Source of the DNA: Mesorhizobium sp.
GTDB lineage: Bacteria > Pseudomonadota > Alphaproteobacteria > Rhizobiales > Rhizobiaceae
Direction: 5' to 3'
Assembly: GCF_017306585.1 (NCBI RefSeq)
Contig: NZ_JAFKIC010000131.1
Location: 1 to 47,860, forward strand
Length of the DNA stretch: 47,860 nucleotides
The position numbers and the translations under genes are program-made. The notes beneath the pieces are model-generated. The model was not told the DNA's origin, did not search any database, and saw only the letters and a program-made list of their open reading frames with translations. Shown piece by piece: positions 17,279-26,141 of this stretch; within the stretch, counting starts at the first letter, position 1, and each line of letters begins with the position of its first letter.

Positions 17279-17459
17279 CGAGTTCTGTCGCGCCCCCCTC
17301 TGTCCTGCCGGACATCTCCCCCACAAGGGGGGAGATTGGCTGTCATCGCGGCCTTCGCCAATCTTCAGCGTTGAATAGTGTGCGTGGCGCTGAAACCGCT
17401 GATCTCCCCCCTCGTGGGGAAGATGTCCGGCAGGACAGAGGGGGGCGCGAAGGAACTCG
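17279..17459. repeat. composite palindromic intergenic element, copy 1
   Basis: Two 58-base arms, 17279-17336 and 17402-17459, are inverted repeats identical at 54 positions, around a 65-base spacer. Each arm contains two small hairpins: GTCC-TGCC-GGAC, and CTCCCCC-ACAA-GGGGGGAG. The element fills the gap between the convergent efflux and dpp operons, where it could stop transcription from both sides. Copy 2 lies at 46343-46502. The nested hairpin architecture resembles rhizobial intergenic mosaic elements, but identity with a named family is not established. Confidence 0.9.
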
Positions 17460-17473
17460 ACGCTGGCAGCCTG

Positions 17474-18220
17474 CTACACCCTCACAAACCCATCACTCGC
17501 CCGCAGCAGGTTGCGCGTATAATCCTTGGTGACGCGGCGCTCGACAAGATCGCTCGCTGCCAGGTTCTCCACCGTCCCGCCGTTCTGCATCACCATCAGC
17601 CGCTCGCACATGTGGGTGATGATGGCGAGGTCGTGGCTGACCATCAGGAAGGTGAGCTTGCGCCGCCGTCGCACTTCCTCCAGCAGGTTCAGCACCTCCG
17701 CCTGGACCGAGGCATCGAGGGCCGATGTCGGCTCGTCGAGCAGCAGGATCGAAGGTTCGAGGATCAGCGCTCGCGCAATCGCGACGCGCTGGCGCTGGCC
17801 GCCCGACAATTGATGCGCATAGCGGAAACGGAACCCCTTGCCGAGACCGACCTCGTCCAGCGCGCGTTCGATGCGCTTTTCGCTGTCGGCGAAACCGTGA
17901 ATGGCAAGCGGCTCCTGCAACAGCCGATCGACCGTCTGGCGCGGATGGAGCGATCCGTAGGGGTCCTGGAAGACCATCTGCACTTCACGGTAAAACGCCT
18001 TGTCGCGGCGCGGGCCGAGCGTCTTGCCGTTGACGGCGATGCCGCCCGAGGCGACCGGCGCAAGCCCGACGATCGCCCTGAGCAGCGTCGACTTGCCGGA
18101 GCCGCTCTCGCCGACCAAGCCGAAGGATTCGCCCGGCTGCACGTCGAGGCTGACGCCCTTCAGCGCGCGAAACCGGTCGAAGATCACCTCCAGCCTGTCG
18201 ACTGATATCGCTGACGTCAT
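17474..18220 (-). CDS. peptide ABC transporter ATP-binding protein (DppF-like)
   Basis: 248-aa ABC ATPase with Walker [10 protein letters not shown], signature [15 protein letters not shown], Walker [13 protein letters not shown] and the switch His in VSHDLAII. It energises import through the two permeases upstream. At 248 aa it is shorter than most DppF proteins and lacks much of the C-terminal oligopeptide-transporter extension. The ATG at 18220 overlaps the stop of the DppD gene (ATGA); a GTG at 18229 is less likely. Last gene of the operon. Confidence 0.9.
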   Translation of the reverse strand: MTSAISVDRLEVIFDRFRALKGVSLDVQPGESFGLVGESGSGKSTLLRAIVGLAPVASGGIAVNGKTLGPRRDKAFYREVQMVFQDPYGSLHPRQTVDRLLQEPLAIHGFADSEKRIERALDEVGLGKGFRFRYAHQLSGGQRQRVAIARALILEPSILLLDEPTSALDASVQAEVLNLLEEVRRRRKLTFLMVSHDLAIITHMCERLMVMQNGGTVENLAASDLVERRVTKDYTRNLLRASDGFVRV

Positions 18221-19050
18221 GCCGCCCACTCCGGCTTGCGGTCGAGCACGGGCAGCGGATGCCGGTCGGCATCGATCCTGGGCATGCAGTTGAGCAGGCC
18301 GCGCGTATAGGGATGCTGAGCCTGGCTGAGTTCGGAGGCCTTGAGCTGCTCGACCACCTTGCCGGCATACATGACGAGCACGCGGTCGCAGAAGGAAGAG
18401 ACCAGGCGCAGATCATGCGAGATGAAGATCAGCCCCATGCCGCGTTGGCTGACCAGCCTGTCGAGGATGCCGAGCACTTCGAGCTGCACCGTGACATCGA
18501 GCGCGGAGGTCGGCTCGTCGGCAATCATCATTTCCGGCCCGGCGATCAGCATCATGGCGATCATGGCGCGCTGGCCCATGCCGCCGGAGACTTCATGCGG
18601 ATGCAGGTCGAAGACGCGTTTGGGATCGCGGATCTGCACCGCCTCCAGCATGGCGAGCGCCCGCTCGCGGGCCTCCGCCTTGGAGACCTTCTCATGCGTG
18701 CGCAAGGTCTCGACGATCTGGCGGCCGATGCTCATAACCGGGTCGAGCGAGTATTTCGGGTCCTGCAGGATCATGGCGATGCGGTTGCCGCGCAGCGCCC
18801 GGCGTTCGCGCGGCGAGGCGGCCAGCAGGTCGATGCCGTCGAAGCTCAATGTCTTGGCCGATATCCTGGCCTGCGGCGGCGTCAGCCCCATGATGGCGCG
18901 GCCGGTCTGCGACTTGCCGGAGCCGCTCTCGCCAACAATGCCCAGCCGCTCGCGGCCGAGCGAGAACGAAACGCCGCGCACGGCCTCGACCAGCCCGACG
19001 CGGGTCGGGAAGGTGACGCGCAGGTCCTCGACATCGAGAAGAGCGCTCAT
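18217..19050 (-). CDS. peptide ABC transporter ATP-binding protein (DppD-like)
   Basis: 277-aa ABC ATPase with Walker [10 protein letters not shown], the signature region VSGGMGQRAMIAMML, Walker [13 protein letters not shown] and the C-terminal QHPYTRGLLNCMP motif of oligopeptide-transporter ATPases. The first residue of the usual LSGGQ is Val and the Q becomes M (VSGGM), a mild departure from consensus that does not touch the Ser-Gly-Gly core. Start at 19050 is where homology begins, ten bases after the upstream permease stop. Confidence 0.9.
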   Translation of the reverse strand: MSALLDVEDLRVTFPTRVGLVEAVRGVSFSLGRERLGIVGESGSGKSQTGRAIMGLTPPQARISAKTLSFDGIDLLAASPRERRALRGNRIAMILQDPKYSLDPVMSIGRQIVETLRTHEKVSKAEARERALAMLEAVQIRDPKRVFDLHPHEVSGGMGQRAMIAMMLIAGPEMMIADEPTSALDVTVQLEVLGILDRLVSQRGMGLIFISHDLRLVSSFCDRVLVMYAGKVVEQLKASELSQAQHPYTRGLLNCMPRIDADRHPLPVLDRKPEWAA

Positions 19051-19060
19051 CGGTCGCCAC

Positions 19061-19978
19061 TCATTGGTCGCCGCTCCGGGGATCGAGCGCGTCGCGCAGC
19101 CCATCGCCGAGCAGGTTGAAGCCGAGACTGACGATGAGGATAGCGCCGCCCGGCGCGCCGGCCACCCACCATTGATCGAGGATGAAGCGGCGGCCCGACG
19201 CGATCATGGCGCCCCATTCGGGCAGCGGCGGCTGTGCGCCGAGCCCGAGGAAACCAAGGCCGGCGGCGGTAAGGATGATGCCGGCCATGTCGAGCGTGAC
19301 GCGGATGATCAGCGAGGAGATGCAGAGCGGCATGATGTGGCGCAGCACGATGCGGAAGGGCGAGGCGCCCATCAACTGCACCGCCTTGATGTAGTCGGAG
19401 TTGCGCACCGTCAGCGTTTCGGCGCGGGCAATACGCGCATAAGGCGGCCACGACGTGATGGCGATGGCGATCACAGCGTTCTCGATGCCGGGTCCAAGTG
19501 CCGCGACAAAAGCCAGCGCCAGCACCAGCTTGGGGAAGGCAAGGAAGATATCGGTGACGCGCATGAGGATGGCATCGGTCCAGCCGCCGGCATAGCCGGC
19601 AACGGTGCCGACAAGCAGCCCGATGGGAGCGGCGATGATGGCGACCAGGATGACGACATAGAGCGTCCAGCGCGAGCCGTAGACGATGCGCGAATAGATG
19701 TCGCGGCCAAGATCGTCGGTACCGAACCAGTGTGCCGCGCCAGGCGCCAGCAGGCGCGCGTTCTTCAGGTCGCCGATGGTCGGCGAATAGGGCGCCAGCA
19801 CATCGGCAAGGGCGGCAACCACCACCAGCGCCAGAATGATGAGCAGGCCGACGACCGCCAACCGATTGGCCGTGAAGCGCCGCCAGGCGACATAGGCGCG
19901 GCCGAGCCTTGCCTGGGCGCGCGAGGCCGGCCGGTCGCTAAGCAGCCAGTCGCGACGGCTCTGGACGGCGGCGCTCAT
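19061..19978 (-). CDS. peptide ABC transporter permease (DppC-like)
   Basis: 305-aa inner-membrane permease with about six transmembrane segments and an N-terminal cytoplasmic tail. The segment GTDDLGRDIYSRIVYGSR in the first loop and the EAA-type coupling helix (ETLTVRNSDYIKAVQLMGAS) are hallmarks of DppC/OppC proteins. Its ATG overlaps the stop of the DppB gene by four bases. Confidence 0.92.
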   Translation of the reverse strand: MSAAVQSRRDWLLSDRPASRAQARLGRAYVAWRRFTANRLAVVGLLIILALVVVAALADVLAPYSPTIGDLKNARLLAPGAAHWFGTDDLGRDIYSRIVYGSRWTLYVVILVAIIAAPIGLLVGTVAGYAGGWTDAILMRVTDIFLAFPKLVLALAFVAALGPGIENAVIAIAITSWPPYARIARAETLTVRNSDYIKAVQLMGASPFRIVLRHIMPLCISSLIIRVTLDMAGIILTAAGLGFLGLGAQPPLPEWGAMIASGRRFILDQWWVAGAPGGAILIVSLGFNLLGDGLRDALDPRSGDQ

Positions 19979-21042
19979 GTCGATTTCGTCCTTGGATCGA
20001 GCAGCCGGTAGAGCAGGTCGGACAGAAGGTTGATGCCTATGAAGACAGAGCCGATGGCGATGGTGCCGCCAAGCACCGCGTTCATGTCGGCATTCTGCAG
20101 CGAATTGGTGATGTAGAGCCCGATGCCCGGCCAGGAGAACACGGTCTCGGTCAGCACCGAACCTTCGAGCAGGTTGGCGTAGGACAGGGCAATAACGGTG
20201 ACCATCGGCACCGCGGCATTGCGCAACGCGTGGCCCCAGATGATGCGCCGTTCCGACAGACCCTTGGCGCGCGCGGCGACGATATATTCCTGCGACAACT
20301 CGTTGAGCATGAAGGAGCGCGTCATGCGGCTGATATAGGCAAGCGAGAGATAGCCGAGCAGCGACGCCGGCAGGACGATGTGGCGCCAGGCGTCCCAGAA
20401 CACATCCCACTGGCCCTGCATGGCCGCGTCGAGCAGGTAGAAGCCGGTGATCGGGGTAAATGTGTATTCGTAGACGACGTCGAGCCGCGCCGGAAAGGCG
20501 ACCCATTGCAGCTTGGCGTAGAACAGCACGAGCCCGAGCAGGCCGAGCCAGAAGATCGGCACGGAGTAGCCGATCAGGCCGACGATGCGCGCGACCTGGT
20601 CGATGAGACTGCCGCGTTTGACGGCAGCCAGCACGCCGAGCGGCACACCGATAACCGCACCCATGATGGTGCCCAGCGTTGCGAGTTCGATGGTGGCCGG
20701 AAAGACGCGGCGAATGTCGGTCATGACCGGATTTGTGGTCAGCACCGAGGTACCGAAATCACCGCTGAGGGCATTTTTGACATAGATGTAGAACTGCTCG
20801 ATCCAGGGCAGGTCGAGGCCCATTTCGCGGCGCGTGCGCTCCACTACGGCCGTCGGCGCCCGGTCGCCAAGCACGGCCAGCACGGGGTCGATCGGAATGA
20901 CGCGGCCGATGAAGAAGGTCACCGCCAGCAGGCCGAGATAGGTCGTGACCGCGACGATCAGAAAGCGGCCGACAGCGGACGCGACGGCAACGGCACGGGC
21001 GCTGCCGCGCCCTGCCGCCACCTGGTTTTCAGCTACGCTCAC
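19975..21042 (-). CDS. peptide ABC transporter permease (DppB-like)
   Basis: 355-aa inner-membrane permease of the DppB/OppB family, with an N-terminal transmembrane helix, a periplasmic loop with the ALSGDFGTSV block, and the coupling-helix [16 protein letters not shown] followed by HALRNA. The start is a GTG at 21042, 18 bases downstream of the binding-protein stop; there is no ATG in frame nearby. It forms the membrane channel with the DppC-like partner. Confidence 0.92.
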   Translation of the reverse strand: MSVAENQVAAGRGSARAVAVASAVGRFLIVAVTTYLGLLAVTFFIGRVIPIDPVLAVLGDRAPTAVVERTRREMGLDLPWIEQFYIYVKNALSGDFGTSVLTTNPVMTDIRRVFPATIELATLGTIMGAVIGVPLGVLAAVKRGSLIDQVARIVGLIGYSVPIFWLGLLGLVLFYAKLQWVAFPARLDVVYEYTFTPITGFYLLDAAMQGQWDVFWDAWRHIVLPASLLGYLSLAYISRMTRSFMLNELSQEYIVAARAKGLSERRIIWGHALRNAAVPMVTVIALSYANLLEGSVLTETVFSWPGIGLYITNSLQNADMNAVLGGTIAIGSVFIGINLLSDLLYRLLDPRTKST

Positions 21043-21060
21043 GCGCGGCGTCCGCCGATG

Positions 21061-22704
21061 CTATTCCTTCGAGACCGGCCCGACGAAATTGGTATCGAAG
21101 CTCGGGCCGAGCGCGAAACCCTTCAGGTTCTTGCGCAGTCCGGCGACTTCCAATTGCTGGTGGATGATGACGAAGGGGCTGGTGTCGAGAATCTTCTGCT
21201 GCAGATCCTTGTACATGTCGGCGCGCTTGCCCGAATCCTTCTCCAGCAATGCCGCTTCCGTCTCCTTGGTCAGATCCGGAATGTCCCAGGCATTGCGCCA
21301 GGCGAGCGTCTTGCTCTTGCCCGCATCCGAATTGTCCGGGTTAGAGGCGAAGGTCTGGGCGTTGGAGTTCGGATCGAAATAGTCCTGGCCCCACTGGCCG
21401 ATATAGATGTCGTGGTTGCGGGCACGGTATTTGGTCAGTGTCTGCTTGCCGTCGCCGGGAATGATCTCCAGCTTGATGCCGGCCTGGCCGAGCGTCTGCT
21501 GGATCGATTCCGCCATGCCGGTGGTCGGCTGGCCGGTGCGTACGTCCATGGTCACACTGAAGCCATCGGCCAAGCCGGCCTTGGCCAACAGTTCCTTAGC
21601 CTTGGCGACGTCGAACTTGAACGGATTGCCGTCGAGTTCGCCCAGCACGCCTTTGGGCAGGAAGGTCTGATGGATCTCGCCAATCCCCTTGAGGATGGTC
21701 GAGCCCAGCGCGTCATAGTCGACCAGATATTTGAACGCCTGGCGAACCTCGGGCTTGGCGAGGTTGGCGTTCTTCTGGTTGAGGCTGATGTAATAGACGG
21801 TGCCCTTCGGCGCGCTGGTGGTGACGAGGTCGGCATTCTTGGCGATGGCGTCGAGGTCGTTCGGTTCGAGATTGCGGGCGACGTCGATGTCGCCGGCCTC
21901 GAGCGCCAGGCGCTGGGCCGAGCTTTCCTTCATGTTGCGATAGATGACCCGAGCGAGCTTCGCCTTCTCGCCGTAATAATTGTCGTTGCGCTCCATGACG
22001 ACGGCTTCATTGGCTCGCCATTCCCGCAGCTTGTAGGCGCCGGAACCGGCATAGCCGGTCTTCAGCCAGGCATTGCCGAAGTCGTTGCCCCATTTGTAGT
22101 CGGCGGTGGGCGCGGCCTTGACGACATGCTCCTTGACCAGCTTGCTGTCGACGACCGAGGCGACCGTCGCCGAGAGGCAATTCAAGACGAAGCTCGGCGC
22201 ATAGGCCTTGTCGACGGTGAACTGGAAGGTGGTGTCGTCGACGGCCTTGGCCTTGTCGGCAACGTTGTCGCCGCTGATGCCGAACTGTTCGATGATGAAG
22301 GCCGGGCTCTTGTCCAGCTTGACGACGCGCTCGAACGAATAGGCGACATCGGCCGCCGTGATCGGATTGCCCGAGGCGAATTTCAGGCCCGGCCTGAGCT
22401 TGAACGTATAGGTGAGCCCGTCGTCCGATACAGTCCAGCTCTCGGCGAGATCGGCCTTGACCTTGGAGGTGTCGCTGAGATCGAGACGGACGAGCAGGTC
22501 GTAGGTGTTGCCGGTGACCTCGGCGGTCGACAGCTCGAACGCCTCGCCCGGATCCATGGAAATGATGTCGTCGATCGCGAAGCCTTCGACCAGCGTGTCG
22601 GCGGGGGTGACCGCGCCGGCCGGCGCGCCGGCCAGAAGCAGCGCGGACATGGCGGCGCCCGCAAGCAAGATGCGGGATCGTAGAGCAAGCTTTTCCATCA
22701 TCAT
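21061..22704 (-). CDS. peptide ABC transporter substrate-binding protein (family 5)
   Basis: 547-aa periplasmic binding protein of the DppA/OppA family (SBP_bac_5). A signal peptide covers about residues 1-32 and ends near GAPAGA. Three successive ATGs lie at 22704, 22701 and 22698; the first has an AGGGA site nine bases before it. Ligand cannot be told from sequence: dipeptides, oligopeptides, opines and some sugars are all bound by this family. It leads a complete A-B-C-D-F operon with an operator-like repeat upstream. Confidence 0.92.
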   Translation of the reverse strand: MMMEKLALRSRILLAGAAMSALLLAGAPAGAVTPADTLVEGFAIDDIISMDPGEAFELSTAEVTGNTYDLLVRLDLSDTSKVKADLAESWTVSDDGLTYTFKLRPGLKFASGNPITAADVAYSFERVVKLDKSPAFIIEQFGISGDNVADKAKAVDDTTFQFTVDKAYAPSFVLNCLSATVASVVDSKLVKEHVVKAAPTADYKWGNDFGNAWLKTGYAGSGAYKLREWRANEAVVMERNDNYYGEKAKLARVIYRNMKESSAQRLALEAGDIDVARNLEPNDLDAIAKNADLVTTSAPKGTVYYISLNQKNANLAKPEVRQAFKYLVDYDALGSTILKGIGEIHQTFLPKGVLGELDGNPFKFDVAKAKELLAKAGLADGFSVTMDVRTGQPTTGMAESIQQTLGQAGIKLEIIPGDGKQTLTKYRARNHDIYIGQWGQDYFDPNSNAQTFASNPDNSDAGKSKTLAWRNAWDIPDLTKETEAALLEKDSGKRADMYKDLQQKILDTSPFVIIHQQLEVAGLRKNLKGFALGPSFDTNFVGPVSKE

Positions 22705-22780
22705 GGCGATTGTTCCCTGTTTTGTTGACCTGAGTTCCCGGCTCAGGATTGCGGTGTTCTTTTCAAGGCCGGCAACGGCC

Positions 22781-22825
22781 CTGTTGACCACGTACCGTCG
22801 TGGTTTTTGTCCAATTGGTCAACAG
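22781..22825. promoter_or_regulatory. operator-like inverted repeats upstream of the dpp operon
   Basis: CTGTTGACCA (22781-22790) and TGGTCAACAG (22816-22825) are a perfect 10-base inverted pair, 25 bases apart. The second also belongs to a local 16-base near-palindrome, TTGTCCAATTGGTCAA (22807-22822), with one mismatched pair. The set lies about 77-121 bases before the binding-protein start, a usual place for an operator. The motif resembles sites of GntR-type regulators in general form, but no regulator gene is beside it. Confidence 0.5.
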
Positions 22826-22958
22826 CATATCCGGCGGCCCGGTGGCGGGCAACGAGCATTTCAGCGATGGCTTATCGGAGCAGACAGAGCGGTGGCGCGT
22901 CGACGCACAGGCATGCCAATCAAGGCATGGAATCGAGAAAATCCTGCTGATTTCAGCG

Positions 22959-24209
22959 CTATTTCAGCGCCGCGACGAGACCGGCATCGGGAAAGCAGGT
23001 CGCGGCCTGGCCGTTCTTCTCCTGCCACTTGCCGATCGAGCGGCGGGTCTTGAAGCCTGGCAGGCCGTCGGCGCTGCCGACATCATAGCCCTTGGCTTCC
23101 AGCGTGCGCTGGAGGGCGGCGATGTCGGAGCGGTGGAGATCGCCGACCGGACCCCATTTGCCGGAAAAATTCTGGTCGCCATGGGCGATGCGGTCGGCGC
23201 CATGGCCGATGAACAGGGCGTAGAGGTCGCTGGTGTTGTATTCCTTCAGCACATAGAAATTCGGCGTGGCGATGAAGGCCGGCCCACTGCGTCCGGCCGG
23301 CATCAGCAGGAAGCCTTCCGCCTTCAGCTCGCTCGCCGGAAACGGCTTGCCGCCGACCCGCTTGATGCCCATCGCCGCCCATTGCGAGATCGTCTTGCCC
23401 TGGTCCGGCCCTTCGAGCGAGCACGACACGCCCTGAGGCACAGTCACCTCGTAACCCCAGCCGCGCCCCTTCACCCAGCCATAATGGACGAGATAATTGG
23501 CGATCGAGGCGAGAACGTCGGGCGTCGAGTTCCAGATGTCGGGCCGGCCACCGTCGAAGGCGACGGCGTGCTTCAGGAAAGACGTCGGCATGAATTGCGG
23601 CTGGCCGAGCGCGCCGGCCCAGGACGATTTCATGGCGCCGACAGGAGCCAGCCCGCGCTGAACGATTTCGAGCGCGGCAAGCAATTCGGTGCGGAAGAAA
23701 TCCTTTTTCGTCGACATGAACGCCTTGGTGCCCAGCACCTCGAAGGCATCGTATGGCATCTTCGCCGCGCCGAAGCCGGTCTCGCGGCCCCAGATCGCCA
23801 GAAGGATCTCGCCCGGCACGCCGTAACGCTTCTCGAGTGCGGCGAGTGTCTTCGCGTTGGCCGCTTCGCGCGCCCGGCCGCCTGCCGTCACCGCTCCGAT
23901 CGTCTTCTCGGCGAAATAGGCTCCGGGCGAGCCGAATTCGGCCTGGTGCTGTTTCTGCGGCGTCTTCGGCTTCTCGCCGGGCATGACGAGGTCCGGCAGC
24001 TTCAGATTCGGCTTGATGCCTTTGAAGGCGGCGTCGAAGGTTGTCTTTGAGATGCCCTTCGCCTTGGCCTCCGGCCAGAGGTCGGTCTGGAGCCAGGTTT
24101 GGAACTGGTCGTCGATCTTGGCGGCGTGGGCGGGGACAGTGAAAAAGACACTGAATAGCGTGAGCAGAAGAAATACGAAGTTGGAAAAGCCGCGAAGGAA
24201 TGCTGTCAT
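22959..24209 (-). CDS. lytic murein transglycosylase with peptidoglycan-binding domain
   Basis: 416-aa exported MltB-type (SLT_2) enzyme that cleaves peptidoglycan glycan strands with formation of 1,6-anhydro ends. A signal peptide ends near AHA in the first 30 residues. The catalytic Glu is in WGRETGFG, and GALGQPQFMPTSF is conserved in the family. A C-terminal peptidoglycan-binding domain occupies about the last 65 residues (ALQRTLEAKGYDVG onward). The ATG at 24209 is preferred to a TTG at 24233 that overlaps recR. A small stem CATGCC/GGCATG lies 30-47 bases past the stop, a weak terminator candidate. Confidence 0.88.
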   Translation of the reverse strand: MTAFLRGFSNFVFLLLTLFSVFFTVPAHAAKIDDQFQTWLQTDLWPEAKAKGISKTTFDAAFKGIKPNLKLPDLVMPGEKPKTPQKQHQAEFGSPGAYFAEKTIGAVTAGGRAREAANAKTLAALEKRYGVPGEILLAIWGRETGFGAAKMPYDAFEVLGTKAFMSTKKDFFRTELLAALEIVQRGLAPVGAMKSSWAGALGQPQFMPTSFLKHAVAFDGGRPDIWNSTPDVLASIANYLVHYGWVKGRGWGYEVTVPQGVSCSLEGPDQGKTISQWAAMGIKRVGGKPFPASELKAEGFLLMPAGRSGPAFIATPNFYVLKEYNTSDLYALFIGHGADRIAHGDQNFSGKWGPVGDLHRSDIAALQRTLEAKGYDVGSADGLPGFKTRRSIGKWQEKNGQAATCFPDAGLVAALK

Positions 24210-24229
24210 TTCCAAGGTCCCCAATCGCC

Positions 24230-24835
24230 TCAAAACGCCGTCCGCGAGCGCAGCGCCGCAGCCAGCGTGCCTTCGTCGAGATAATCGAGCTCACCCCCAA
24301 CCGGCACGCCATGCGCCAGGCGCGTCACCTTCACCTCGAAACCCGACAATTGATCGGTGAGGTAGTGTGCCGTGGTCTGGCCCTCGACAGTGGCGTTGAC
24401 GGCCAGGATGATCTCCTTGACCTCGCCGCCGGCGACACGGTCGATCAGCGAGCGGATATTGAGCTGGTCGGGACCGATGCCGTCGAGCGGCGACAGCGTG
24501 CCGCCGAGAACGTGGTAGCGCACGTTCATCGCCGCCGCCCGTTCCAGCGCCCAGAGGTCCGAGACATCCTCCACGACGATCAGGGTCGCGGCATCGCGGC
24601 GCGGATCGGTGCAGATCATGCAGGGGTCCGACGTATCGACATTGCCGCAGGTGGAGCAGATGCGCACCTTATCGGCGGCCTCGCCCATGGCCGCGGCCAG
24701 CGGCGAGAGCAACTGCTCCTTCTTCTTGATCAGGTGGAGCGCCGCGCGCCTGGCCGAACGGGGCCCAAGCCCCGGCACCTTGGCCAGGAGCTGGATCAGG
24801 CGTTCGATCTCGGGACCGGCGATTCGCTTGGACAT
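24230..24835 (-). CDS. recR: recombination mediator protein RecR
   Basis: 201-aa RecR, which with RecF/RecO loads RecA at gaps in damaged DNA. It has the N-terminal helix-hairpin-helix ([10 protein letters not shown]), a four-cysteine zinc site at Cys60, Cys63, Cys72 and Cys75, a Toprim domain ([15 protein letters not shown]), and the C-terminal ATP/DNA-binding block. Length is normal. In many bacteria dnaX-ybaB-recR form one unit; here two other genes separate recR from ybaB. The neighbouring transglycosylase begins 20 bases after its stop. Confidence 0.96.
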   Translation of the reverse strand: MSKRIAGPEIERLIQLLAKVPGLGPRSARRAALHLIKKKEQLLSPLAAAMGEAADKVRICSTCGNVDTSDPCMICTDPRRDAATLIVVEDVSDLWALERAAAMNVRYHVLGGTLSPLDGIGPDQLNIRSLIDRVAGGEVKEIILAVNATVEGQTTAHYLTDQLSGFEVKVTRLAHGVPVGGELDYLDEGTLAAALRSRTAF

Positions 24836-24887
24836 CGCCTTGATCTAGGATTTTTCAGTGCGCTTTGAAACATCTTCCGTCCATGCG

Positions 24888-24915
24888 CGATCCGTCATGC
24901 TGCCATGACGGATCG
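24888..24915 (-). terminator. 12-bp hairpin after the cell-wall hydrolase gene
   Basis: CGATCCGTCATG and CATGACGGATCG form a perfect 12-bp stem with a 4-base loop, 11 bases after the stop of the SleB-type gene and 52 bases before recR. No U-run follows on the minus strand, so termination would be weak or factor-dependent; it may instead act at the recR leader. Confidence 0.5.
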
Positions 24916-24926
24916 TAGGAAACGGA

Positions 24927-25919
24927 TCAATTGGCCTCGAGCGGACGGCCCTGGCTGACGATCATGGCAGCGATGGCGTCGGTGTTCTCGGGCGTCGACT
25001 GGAAGCCCATCGCCGCTTCCTGCGGCTGACCCTGCACGGACGAGATGACCTTCGTGTTCAAGGTCCCGCCAAAACGGGCGGCATCCGGTTCCTCCATCGG
25101 CTCCTGCATCGCCACCAAAGTCTGCTTTGCCTGGACGCGGCCGGACTTCGCCGTGGGCGCCAGGGATGCCGTCTCGTAGACCTCCTGGGCAGGAGCGATC
25201 TTCGTCTTGGCCCGCGGTGCCGGCTGCGCGGCGGCGGTCATGAAGACCTGTTGCGCCGGAGCGCTGCGGGCGGCCTTGGCGGAGCGCACCGGCTCGGCCG
25301 AGGCAACCATCGTTACCGGCGTGGACGGCTTCACGATCTCGGATCCGGCGGACGCGATGGCGACCGTCGGCTCATCCGGCAGCGGCTGCCAGTTGCGGCC
25401 GCGCTTCTCGTAGAAGGCATTGCCGCCGGCAACCATGGTGTAGTGCATGTTCTTGTAGGGGAAATGCAGGCCGGCGGTGTGGAAATACATGGTGTTCTTG
25501 AGCTTGGCCTTGCGCTCGCCCCTGAGCACCGCGTCGGCGGCCTCCTCGACATCGGGCATGGCGCGCGAATTCATCGGCCGGGTCATGACGCCGGGCGCGA
25601 ACTGGCCCGGCTCGCCCACCACCTGGCAAATGGTGCTGCCATGGTTGCCGGAGCGCAGACGGTTCATCACCACGGTGCCGACAGCGATCATGCCGTCGCG
25701 GCTCGAGCGGTTGGATTCGAAGAACATCGCCCGTTCCAGGCACTCCCGGTCCTTCGGCGTATGGCTGGAGGCACGCGAGGTCAGGAAGCTCGGCGTGATG
25801 GCGTCGGTCAGGCTGGAGACCGACATGCCGTGCGAGGTGGTCTGGCTGCAGGCAGCCAGGAACAAGGGAGACGTAACGACGCCGAGCAACAGCGGCGTCT
25901 TCCATCGCGTGACGATCAA
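24927..25919 (-). CDS. cell-wall hydrolase lipoprotein (SleB / Hydrolase_2 family)
   Basis: 330-aa lipoprotein: hydrophobic N-terminus with lipobox LAAC at about residue 24. The cell-wall hydrolase domain spans about residues 55-170, with the conserved catalytic-Glu region CLERAMFFESNRSSRDG and the substrate blocks QFAPGV and FHTAGLHFPYKNM. The C-terminal half is a low-complexity Ala/Pro/Lys linker with repeated QVF/QEVYE phrases, of unknown role. The start is a TTG at 25919 with GAGAGGG seven bases before it; I find no ATG or GTG in frame near it. The upstream 222 bases show nothing specific beyond an AT-rich stretch. Confidence 0.85.
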   Translation of the reverse strand: MIVTRWKTPLLLGVVTSPLFLAACSQTTSHGMSVSSLTDAITPSFLTSRASSHTPKDRECLERAMFFESNRSSRDGMIAVGTVVMNRLRSGNHGSTICQVVGEPGQFAPGVMTRPMNSRAMPDVEEAADAVLRGERKAKLKNTMYFHTAGLHFPYKNMHYTMVAGGNAFYEKRGRNWQPLPDEPTVAIASAGSEIVKPSTPVTMVASAEPVRSAKAARSAPAQQVFMTAAAQPAPRAKTKIAPAQEVYETASLAPTAKSGRVQAKQTLVAMQEPMEEPDAARFGGTLNTKVISSVQGQPQEAAMGFQSTPENTDAIAAMIVSQGRPLEAN

Positions 25920-26141
25920 CAGGCTACCCTCTCACTTCATGCCCGCCCCAGGCTGCGGCAAGAATGAGACACTTTCGGGCAAAATGATGGCTAAAACGTT
26001 ATTAGTGATGAACTGTTACCGAATAGACACAAATCGTGACTTTCCAGATAGATCGCGCCATCGTCTCACAAAGGCGATGATGGCCCTCTCTTGGTTTCGC
26101 CGCAATTGCGGCAGCCGGCCCGTTTCTTCCCTGGAACAACC

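Noticed and set aside
15616-17361. 581-codon minus-strand frame over the RND pump
   Set aside because: The pump gene with intact transmembrane aspartates is on the other strand; the shadow is rich in Arg, His and Asp with no domain.
17279-17459. C/G-rich repeats as a CRISPR array
   Set aside because: There are only two arms, inverted rather than direct, with a spacer that is shared with another copy; no cas genes.
20230-22683. 817-codon plus-strand frame over the dpp genes
   Set aside because: Opposite strand has two complete, motif-rich transporter genes that explain the region.
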